Assembly (NCBI GenBank): GCA_039000515.1
Contig: JBCFYV010000012.1
Span: 6,058,137 to 6,122,136 of the forward strand
Reading direction: 5' to 3'
DNA length: 64,000 nt
DNA from: Timema cristinae
Taxonomy: Eukaryota; Arthropoda; Insecta; Phasmatodea; Timematidae
The position numbers and the translations under genes were made by a program. The notes below the pieces were generated by a model, which saw only the letters and a list, made by a program, of their open reading frames with translations, did not search any database and had not been told where the DNA came from. Positions 56,375 through 64,000 of this stretch are shown piece after piece (within the stretch, counting starts at the first letter, position 1; the number at the start of each line of letters is the position of its first letter).

Positions 56375-57108
56375 GATCTACACTGTCTCTGTACGTGACC
56401 CAGTCTTCTACACCGAAAACATCTCATGCGCGAGAGGTCGCGGGGCGCACGGTTGTCAGAACCCGAAGGCCTGAAGTTGTCCCTAGGAGTGTTAGCATCG
56501 CGATCGCCCGGTAGTACAGGCGCTAATGACAAGGCCGTATTCATAGGTTCGGGAGTTGAACCCGTGCGTCTGCGGTTTAATGCCGCCGGCGCATGCGCAC
56601 TTAAATACTCCTGTTCGGCGAGCAGGGTGTTTTCAATCGAGGATGCTAGAGAGAAAAGTTCAAGTACCGTACAGGGCTTACATGTAAATACAAAATGTCG
56701 CCGGGTGAGGGGCGACACATTCTCAAGAATAATATCAACGATCTCACTTTCCCCCAGACCACTATTGAGAACTTGAGCTGCCTCTGTGATAGATAAAATA
56801 AAATCTCTCAACGATTCGTGGGGATATTGAAACCTGTGAATAACTTCTTTACATAACCTTTCTCTAGCCCTACTGGGTAACAGCGCTTCTAAAATGAGGT
56901 CAGTAAGTGATCTCCAAGATAAACCATTTTGAATCCCACGGGAGAACAGCTGGGTTAAAAAACCAGAAGTTTTGGCCAAACACAGAATCAAAAATTCACT
57001 ATCACTCGCTAACTTTAGACAATATGCTCTGTTGATCTCAACCATAAATTTAAACAGAGTAGCGTGATCTTGACCGTCGCAAACAGGGGTCCGATTCAAA
57101 ATCTCCAT
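56362..57108 (-). CDS. gag: Gypsy gag, capsid and zinc knuckle (copy B)
   Basis: 248 codons from the ATG at 57108 to the TAG at 56362-56364. The helical capsid region includes LTDLILEALLPSRAR and FQYPHESLRDFIL. A CCHC zinc knuckle CFRCRRLGHVQRQC lies at the C-terminus and would bind element RNA. The stop is 3 nt past the frameshift heptamer. Upstream the frame stays open without another ATG, and the N-terminal domain is in a different frame (57132-57425). The natural gag may therefore be longer, and one base may be missing or extra between the two. Confidence 0.85.
   Translation of the reverse strand: MEILNRTPVCDGQDHATLFKFMVEINRAYCLKLASDSEFLILCLAKTSGFLTQLFSRGIQNGLSWRSLTDLILEALLPSRARERLCKEVIHRFQYPHESLRDFILSITEAAQVLNSGLGESEIVDIILENVSPLTRRHFVFTCKPCTVLELFSLASSIENTLLAEQEYLSAHAPAALNRRRTGSTPEPMNTALSLAPVLPGDRDANTPRDNFRPSGSDNRAPRDLSRMRCFRCRRLGHVQRQCRSGNL
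56368..56374 (-). promoter_or_regulatory. -1 ribosomal frameshift site GGGAAAC (gag to pol)
   Basis: On the minus strand the gag-frame codons are GGA AAC preceded by G, giving the canonical X_XXY_YYZ heptamer G_GGA_AAC. The gag stop follows after one more codon (TTA TAG). Slipping back one base enters the open pol frame. The downstream GGGCGCGCTCG-type GC-rich sequence could provide the stimulating structure. The same heptamer is at 43556-43562 in copy A. Confidence 0.85.
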
Positions 57109-57131
57109 AAGTACTTTGTTCTGACATTTAA

Positions 57132-57425
57132 CTAGTGAAGGGGTGGAGGAGGAGCGGTTGGCGCCAAAGGGGGTGGATTCCCATCCTCAATCCTGTCCAT
57201 ACCCGAGTCAGTCTCAGCCTCCCCAGTCCCGCTAATCCCCCCACATAGCTTAGATCTGAGCTCACCCACAGTAGCATTGGGAGGGAAGGAGACGCCCCTT
57301 GAAGTCAGCTCAGCTGTCAACTCGTCCCGGCTCAGGCGGTAGACAGCAGTCTTAGATGTGGTCAAAGTGGACATGGCAGTTGCAGGAGTGGTCTCCATGG
57401 TCACGGAGTCATGAAACATAAACAA
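57132..57425 (-). CDS. Gypsy gag N-terminal domain (copy B)
   Basis: 97 codons ending in a Pro-rich tail (PPPLAPTAPPPPLH). The block YRLSRDELTAELTSRGV with VGELRSKL is the typical N-terminus of arthropod Gypsy Gag proteins. The frame stops at 57132, 24 bp before the ATG of the capsid frame, which is one base out of register. A single indel near the G/C runs at 57140-57180 would fuse the two. A separate small protein is the alternative. Confidence 0.6.
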   Translation of the reverse strand: MFMFHDSVTMETTPATAMSTLTTSKTAVYRLSRDELTAELTSRGVSFPPNATVGELRSKLCGGISGTGEAETDSGMDRIEDGNPPPLAPTAPPPPLH

Positions 57426-57560
57426 ACAAGAATCAGTACAATATCAATCATCCAACAATACTGCAGACAGGCGGACCCTATTTTCTCTCCTAACTATACC
57501 TAATATCCTATTAAGTGCCCCACTCAACTCTGCGAGAGCAGAGTGGCGCAGCTTCTCTCT
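57426..57560 (-). promoter_or_regulatory. Gypsy leader with tRNA-iMet 5'-end-like primer site (copy B)
   Basis: The plus strand reads AGCAGAGTGGCGCAG at 57537-57551, identical to the first 15 nt of initiator tRNA-Met (16 with the following C if the human sequence is used). It is followed by CTTCTCTCT and the LTR terminus at 57561. A primer with this sequence would have its 3' end exactly where the sequence shared with the 3' LTR begins. No ordinary site complementary to a tRNA 3' CCA end is present next to the LTR. Confidence 0.55.
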
Positions 57561-58852
57561 TGTGACCCCCCCTTTATATGATTTGATAGGTTCATATTAC
57601 AATAAATAAAAGGTAGGTTAGTTACAAGAGAGTTTATTTTATTCTACAAACAACTCGCAGACATACAAGAGCGAGGCACTCTAGGAAAGTCGAGTGACTG
57701 GCCGATAAGGGCCGAGATAAACAATAAATAAAGGGGCAAGACCCCAAGTCGTTAAGAGAAAACAGAACAATTAATACCAACGTAGTCATAATTAAATTGA
57801 CCCTCGCAGAAGGCGACTAACCTAGCAGGAAAGTTAAATACAAGTAATATGTATAGGTCTACACGACCTGGCGATGGCGACACTACATTGACATAAGTAT
57901 GAAGTTTATAATAGACTGCCATTATGAGGCGCAACAGAGAAAATGATTAACCTAAACCTAACCTGTTACAATAGTTCCTAATCAAATTAGTTCAATCTAA
58001 TTATTATTATTATAATGACCAATGTGCTGGGTGCACGGGCTCGCGCCCCCCGAGTAGAATAACAATTTAAAAATTTTACAATCGTAACAAACCTTTAACC
58101 TTTAGCAAGCAGAATAATTATTTTAAGTAAGTTACACGTTAAACAGAAATAATTAGCGCCCCAAGATGGCGACATGCTAAAGTTCCATTAGCGCCCTAAG
58201 ATGGCGCCATGCCAAAGTTCCAACCCGTCCGTGAGGCGGACACAACGTTAAGTACCAAGAAAAAGCTAGAGCATAAACCATAATGGCTGACAGGCAAATC
58301 CTGCAGTCTCAGAGAAATATAGCTATTAGTAATCATGATTTATATTTAAAGTCGAAACTTAAATTTTGAACAATTTTAACCCAAACATAATTTAGAATAC
58401 GTCGAACAGCAACCTACGTCTAAATCTAAGACAAGTGTCTCACCTAATCGAGTGCAGAGAAATGAGTGACATCACTACACAGTCCAGCCGTTATATACAG
58501 TACAAAGTCAATCACGTGTTCACAAACGGCGGGAACACACTGGGGTGAAGGGAGAGGGGTGTACGTCGCTTCGGTAGAAGTCTCGACGATTCTCGTGATA
58601 ATTTCAAATCACGCGCCGGTGGATGAGTCTTGTTTCACTCGAACACAACCGTCAGCGCATACGGGTTAGCGCATCTCGATGTTCAATTGTCCGAGTCTTG
58701 CTCTAATCGGGCCTCGAGCCACGGGCGGTCAGTAAGCCGCGTGATGTTGAGTGGAGTTGAGAGTGTGTGTTTCATGAAGTCGAGATCCAGCCCAGTCAAA
58801 GGGGACCAGATCAGGTGAGCCATGTTTGCATTATGTCTGTGACAACGTCACA
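57561..58852 (-). repeat. 5' LTR of Gypsy copy B
   Basis: 1292 bp bounded by TGTGAC and GTCACA. It appears identical to the core of the 3' LTR. It should hold promoter and polyadenylation signals; AATAAA motifs occur near both ends on either strand, and I cannot assign which is used. Confidence 0.93.
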
Positions 58853-58856
58853 CCTG

Positions 58857-60469
58857 TTAAAACAATGGCAGCGGAACACTTACATTCAATAGTAAAGAAA
58901 GCAGTCATCGGTCTCCAGCATATTGGATTTAATATTATATGTGTTGTTAGTGATAACAATTCTATTAATAGAAAAGCAATGTCCTTTTTTGCTTCACCGC
59001 CTCAATTGAGTATTGTGTATCCACATCCATCTGACCCCAAAAAACCCTTGTTTTTTATTTTAGACTCAGTACATATATTGAAGTGTTTACGTAACAACTG
59101 GATTAACCAAAAAAATGCCCATCAATGCTTGTATTACCCAAACTTTGAAAATATTGACAATACATCCCTGTCATCAGCATCCTTCACTACACTCAAACGT
59201 CTGCATGAAGTTGAAAAAGGAAACTACGTCAAGTACGCATATGGGTTGACTTTGAAAGCACTATGCCCATCTAATTTGGAAAAACAAAATGTAAAGCTTG
59301 TACTGAGCATTTTTAATAGATTTGTGATTGAGGGCCTATTAAATGTCGGTGAGAAGCATGCTCTTTTGAATTACAAAACAACGGCAGATTTTATTGGTTT
59401 GATTTGCAATTGGTGGAGTATTGTGAATGTGAAAACACCTCGAAAGGGGGAACGATTCAATGATCCATTTCAACAACCTCTATTTATGTCTGAAACTGAT
59501 CAAAATTTAGCATATTTGTACAAATTTATATCTTGGCTAGATAATTGGAAGGAAAGAAAGTGCACTACAGGCACTCTAACAAAAGAAACTCATTTAGCAA
59601 TTACACACACAACTCATGGCCTAATTGAAATGGCTAAATACTGTATTGAAGAACTAAATTTTAGGTATTTTCTTCCAGGAAAAATCCAAACAGACACCTT
59701 GGAAGATCGCTTTGGAAAGTATAGGACATTAGCAGGTTCACAGTACTTGATATCAATCCGTCAAATTTTTGAATCTGAGTCTAAATTAAGGATGCAAAAT
59801 TTTCTTCCTTTAACATTGTCTTCGAGTACTTATGGAAACCTAGAAGTTGAAAATATTGATTGTGATTCTAATGACGATAAAGTGGAAGACTGTGAAGTTA
59901 AATCAGATTTCGATATTACTATTTCAGAAAAGGATTTTGAAAATATTGAACCACTGATTCCTGTGTTAACTTATTTATCAGGTTATTGTGCTCGGGCAGC
60001 TCTAAAAAAACTTAAATGTGACTCATGTTCAAAATCTATCGTTTTAGATAAAACCTTAAATCTTGATTCAAGCTATAAACTAATTCGCAACATGGACAGA
60101 GGTGGTTTATTGTGCCCGAACTCTGATATTGTTAATGCGGTTGTGTATAATTATATTACTGTCCAAAAGCTACTTTCGGAGAAATACGAAAACTTGTTTT
60201 TGAGGAGTAATAACCAACGTAAGCTTGTCTTAAATCTAACCATCAATCTAATTAATAACCATGAATTCTTTCTAACCGATGGATATTGTGATCAAGGACA
60301 TTCACCCGATGATGTACTACAACACCTTATAAGGGCATCAACTAATGCCCTTTTAAACAATTACTGCAATCAAAAGAATGATTGTGTACGACATGTACCA
60401 AAAAAAAGAAAATTACAAACTGTTAAAAAAGATATTTTAAATAGTTCTGGCATGTCGAGTGCTTCATAG
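58857..60469 (+). pseudogene. THAP transposase exon 2, 3' part (copy B)
   Basis: Same as 46042-47655 but with an open frame to the TAG at 60467-60469. It ends in a basic nuclear-localisation-like segment VPKKRKLQTVKK and then NSSGMSSAS. It contains the second Asp (CVVSDNNS) and the Glu region (LEDRFGKYR). An ATG within KTMAAEH gives an open frame, but the protein would lack the DNA-binding domain and first catalytic Asp. With exon 1 and the 5' part, the ancestral protein would be about 950 residues, close to THAP9-type transposases. Confidence 0.85.
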
Positions 60470-61519
60470 ATATTAAAAAGTAAGGCTATAGGAGTCAAAA
60501 CTATACGTATTTAATAGTGCTTGACTGACATATTATTTTAATTACCTTTTATTTAATCTATGAGATGTGTTAATGAAAATTGTTTAGTGATGAAGACATA
60601 TAAACAACCAACTATTGCAATATGTAAATATTTTAAGTGGTTAAATCTCTCAGAAAAATTGTTAAAAAAAAGTTGCACTTTTATCTCTAGACTTTTTTTT
60701 TTAAATCTGAATGGAATTAAATTGCATGTATATATTATTAATATTAATATTTTCACCCATGTGCCCTTTAACAAGTTAGAGGGTTTCGAATTAGTATGTA
60801 ATTTTTCTTTTGCCTTATGATAGTAATAATTGTTCTAAACGCACATTTCTGATAATTTGTAATAACCTGAACCAACCTAATGTAGCACCACTAAAATATT
60901 TTTTTAACACATGCATTTTTATAACACATTATTTTGGTTATTGTTGACATTATTGACATCTACATTGAGGAAACATTAAAATGTGTTTGAATTTGACAGG
61001 TATTTTGGCTCCAATTAAAAATGTTTTACTTTTAGAAATAATAGTACTGTAGTATTATTACTGTATTTTCTGTGTTTCCTGTAAATGCGGTATTTTAAAT
61101 AAAAAGTACATAAATGTAACTTTAAAACGCCCTTTATAGCACATGAAAGGTTTTATGAAAATTTAAACTGTGTTAATTTGATGTATTTTGAATTAAATTG
61201 TGGCAGATTGACAATAGAAACAGCTGTATTATTCTTATAGAGTTGATGTTTTATTTAAGATGATTATAGATACGGTTTTTACTCTAGATTGATAATCATT
61301 CAAATATGTTTCTAGTTTAACGACATATTTAATTTATTAAGCGCACAGAGAAAATGTAATTTTTATATGGAACATGTGTAATATAACCTAGTTCCATGTA
61401 AATATATAGGTGATGAAATAAATATTAAAATGATTGAAAATACCTAATGCTATCCTATAAATATGCTCCAAGTTCCCCCTTCTAGCGTGTAGGGCCTACT
61501 GATGTCTGCTCAACTCTCT
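60470..61519. other. THAP transposon 3' region (copy B)
   Basis: Matches copy A almost base for base until about 60945, then abruptly diverges by many small deletions and insertions. 61190-61395 has no good counterpart in copy A. No gene. Confidence 0.5.
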
Positions 61520-61590
61520 TGCCGGCTTGGAGTGACGTCACAGCTCAGCGCCGAGGCCTTGTGTAGTCTAGGTGGTGTTGGCTGAGCTCC
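61520..61590 (-). repeat. 3' terminal inverted repeat of THAP transposon (copy B)
   Basis: Reverse complement of the 5' repeat. GCCGGCTTGG is followed by GTGACGTCAC (61532-61541), then AGCGCCGAGGCCTTGTGTAG and CTAGGTGGTGTTGGCTGAGC. It agrees with 35126-35211 better than the copy A end does. Confidence 0.75.
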
Positions 61591-61661
61591 TGACTTCCTC
61601 GTGATGAGCGATCACTAGGAGGAGAGTCAACTCACCCCTCCATTCGGTCCCAGTGATGGAA

Positions 61662-61697
61662 GTGTGTGTGTGTGTGTGTGTGGGGGGGGGGGGGGGG
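61662..61697. repeat. (GT)n and poly-G tract
   Basis: A GT run followed by about 16 G, the counterpart of 48992-49030 but with a longer G run. Confidence 0.9.
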
Positions 61698-61749
61698 CAA
61701 GTAACCCAAGGCCGGCTGACATGGAAGGGCTGGTACTGGTTTTTTCGGG

Positions 61750-61826
61750 TGCCCGAGTACCCAGAACGGCACTCATGGACCTTGGTCTATGTCCGGCGAA
61801 AAGGCTTCGGTCCCGATGGGTATCAC
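61750..61826 (+). repeat. tRNA-like repeat, decayed B box (unit B)
   Basis: GGCTTCGGTCCCGATGGGTA is the counterpart of the 49210 B box, with one base lost and one changed. Otherwise it keeps the order seen at 49141-49240. Confidence 0.35.
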
Positions 61827-62010
61827 TGATTGCATTGTTAGGGGCCACAGAGCCTAGGTACAGTGTAGCATGAAGCCCTTTGGGGGGTCTCCTTGGAGGT
61901 TTAGTTGGATATCGATGCAAGTCACTTCTGAACTGTAAAGTCAGGAGTTCAATACCATTCAGACAAACTGGAGGTATTTTTTATTGGTGGTTTTTTATCA
62001 TCTCTTCCGC

Positions 62011-62735
62011 TTGATATTATGTGTCATTCCTTAAGACTGCCCATAATTCCTTGTCCTTTAATTAGCTAGTGTAAGCCGTATTGGAGGTTACACGGTCCAA
62101 GGCATCTGTTTCGTACTTGAATGAAATACTGGTGATGGTGTAACCACTGTGGTTTTACTACCCTTAAATTTGGGGCCCTCGTGTTAAAAATGTGAAACCC
62201 AAAGTACACGCATCTTTGGGCAGGCGGGTTTAGACGTCAACTTCACCTACGTTGGTTTGTCAGTGACGTCGAGAGTCAGCGTTCGGATCCTGGTCGAGTG
62301 TAAGCTTATGAGTTTTTTTCTCCCCTAAATAGGTTTAAACTATATTTATTTCGGGATAACTTACTCTAAATTCTACTTTGAGTATCCCAGTCGTATTAGT
62401 GTCATGGGTGGTAAAAGTTCAAGAGCACAAAAGTGTAGCAATAAAAACCACTCTTAAGATTTAATATGTTTTTCATGCAATAAAAACTATAATGCTCGAA
62501 TATTAACTATAGAGATGAAAGTTAAAAAGATTAACTAGACGTATCCGGGTAAAAAGTCGTTAAGTTAACTTTCTTAAATGCCTAAATCACAGGTTGTCTA
62601 GTAAAACTCAGCGACAGATCAGAGATTTTGTGCCATTGCAGATCAATAGCTCAATAACTTTTTCTATAACATAGGAAATTATGTATTGATAGCGCTTATA
62701 CTGTCATAGATTAACATAGTGATATATTTACCATA
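62011..62735. other. non-coding, with a SINE scrap
   Basis: A decayed tRNA-like B box (GCGTTCGGATCCTGGTCGAG) lies at 62279-62300. No gene is seen. Confidence 0.4.
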
Positions 62736-62737
62736 CA

Positions 62738-62860
62738 AATATATATATATATATATATGTGTGTGTGTAGGGACTGTGTGTGTGTGTGTATATATAATTT
62801 ATGAATATATATAAAAGATATACGTATGTAGTATATATGATATATACATGTATAAATATA
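62738..62860. repeat. (AT)n/(GT)n microsatellite
   Basis: Alternating AT, then GTGT runs interrupted by AGGGAC, then further TATATA-rich sequence. Confidence 0.9.
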
Positions 62861-63214
62861 TCTGTATACTCTGACTTTGGTAGGAAGAAAGGAGGCCTAG
62901 CTGGTAGTTACTAAAGTTACTAAAACAATTTTAATATATTGTTACATCAAGTAATGTTAGCTGCAGCCGTCCCTTTTGATAGATATTATCTACATCTATG
63001 AAATAACACAAATAATATAGTTAAATGTTGTGTGTAAATAAATATGATTGCATTTTCTAAACAATTCTTCCAGCCAAAAACAGGCTCTTTCGTTTGGAAA
63101 TCTTAGTTATTTCATATATTATTTTTTCATTATTTTTATCCGATTCTATATGGGTTTTTAAAAGACGTAATACCTTCATCATCAGAGTTAGTGAAGACAT
63201 AGATTAGGGGGTGG

Positions 63215-63375
63215 GAATTGGGAGGGAAACTTAGAGGCAATGAACACGCATTAGCGTATAGTTAATAGAAAAACCATGGTGATATACAAGACGTTGAAAA
63301 TAATCCCCGGACGCATCCGATCAAGAATCGAACCTCAATATCAAGTCAAGAATCAAGCGTATTGGTGAGCGCACC
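63215..63375 (-). repeat. tRNA-derived SINE (major family)
   Basis: The body with AACTTAGAGGCAATGAACACG and AAAACCATGG is followed by a head containing CGATCAAGAATCGAACCTCA. Same orientation and order as 12593-12800. Confidence 0.5.
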
Positions 63376-64000
63376 CAAATAAATCATAGGAAAAAATAGT
63401 GACGCTTTACTCTTAGGTAAAGGTTATTTCTTTCGATACTTTCACTCATATGAGTCGGATCGTTAACGAGAGAAACAATCATCCGTTTATAGTGTGGGCC
63501 TATCTATTTGTATTGATAATGTAATTAATTAATAAACATTCCTAATGCTTCGTTCGGAAATAAATACACACATAACTAAGCCCTTTATTACAAAATTGTG
63601 ATAGCACCATTAACATTTTTAGTTATTTAATGTATATGGAATAAGAATAAATACTATTATAGTGAAAAAGTTGTGTTTATTGTTTCTATATTATTACGAG
63701 AGTTATATGTATTCAAAATGAGAAGAGAAAAAACAATCGACAATATTTCGGTACGCAAAACACTAATAAACATGATATTCGGATACAATTTTCTGGTTAT
63801 TCCTTCGAAACCGAGGATATAATCCCCCTTTTTTTTCGGTACCGAGGATACCATTTCCTGGTTTTTATTTCGATACCGAGACCAGCTCAGGGCAGCTACA
63901 TAACTTATATCATGAAACTCTCCGACTTTTCAGGGATACTCAGTTTTCCTTCGTGAATGACAATTATTTTTCCCGCGTATTGCAATGATCACATCTTGTT
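63376..64000. other. non-coding, unassigned
   Basis: AT-rich. A short repeated phrase (TCGGTACCGAGGATA or TCGAAACCGAGGATA) occurs about 45 bp apart near 63807-63850. No gene is seen. Confidence 0.4.

Larger units (their letters stand above)
51050..58856 (-). mobile_element. Ty3/Gypsy LTR retrotransposon, copy B (apparently intact)
   Basis: The element is at 51054-58852, with target duplication CCTG at 51050-51053 and 58853-58856. LTR cores at 51093-52384 and 57561-58852 (1292 bp each) look identical by eye, which implies a very young insertion. Gag, the -1 frameshift site and a complete pol are present. The same insertion point and the same odd 3' LTR tip as copy A show that both derive from one insertion that was later duplicated. 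Confidence 0.95.
49467..62010. repeat. tandem duplication unit B
   Basis: Begins at about 49467 (GCTTTAAACTTTTGAACTAA), immediately after the end of unit A. It repeats the transposase exon, Gypsy element and 3' region. The right end is taken where the alignment with 49440-49466 stops, near TCTTCCGC at 62002-62010. It lacks the THAP exon and the first part of the intron. Confidence 0.8.

Overview
The window is nuclear DNA from an arthropod, most likely an insect. It is AT-rich, gene-poor, has phase-compatible splice signals, and is packed with transposons and tRNA-derived short repeats. A hemipteran-type insect would fit the glucose-dehydrogenase-like gene and the mobile-element mix, but nothing here fixes the species. 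Several single-base breaks in otherwise intact reading frames sit next to short homopolymers, so some apparent pseudogenisation may be residual long-read sequencing error.

Layout. 1-4.4 kb: short repeats, an inverted pair of tRNA-like SINEs and a degenerate ~140-bp satellite. 4.6-6.46 kb (minus): the one clear host gene, a GMC-family oxidoreductase with altered catalytic positions and a frame break near its C-terminus. 6.6-16.5 kb: SINEs, satellite blocks and sequence I cannot assign. 16.5-18.9 kb: a decayed hAT transposon with a clean 8-bp target duplication. 19.7-20.5 kb: a probable non-autonomous hAT-like element. 24.5-25.2 kb (minus): an exon or small gene encoding an 8-residue repeat protein I do not recognise. 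29.4-30.0 kb: the C-terminal remnant of a second hAT transposase. 30.1-32.1 kb: a decayed Polinton/Maverick segment including an adenovirus-type protease, followed by a tandem repeat to 33.0 kb.

35.1-62.0 kb is the most notable region. A P-element-like DNA transposon with a THAP-domain transposase has a first exon at 35385-35538 and a main exon from 37149. A 7.8-kb Ty3/Gypsy retrotransposon lies in the opposite orientation inside that main exon. It is flanked by a 4-bp target duplication and separates two of the transposase's catalytic acidic residues. The nested structure from about 36657 to 49466 is then repeated head to tail at about 49467-62010, without the THAP exon. Most of the two copies differ only by scattered single-base indels, but their last ~1.1 kb differ heavily.

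In copy B the Gypsy pol is uninterrupted. Gag and pol are linked by a canonical GGGAAAC -1 frameshift site. The LTR boundary abuts 15 nt identical to the 5' end of initiator tRNA-Met, which suggests an unusual primer for reverse transcription. The transposons are nested and largely parasitic on each other; I see no host pathway or operon-like arrangement here.
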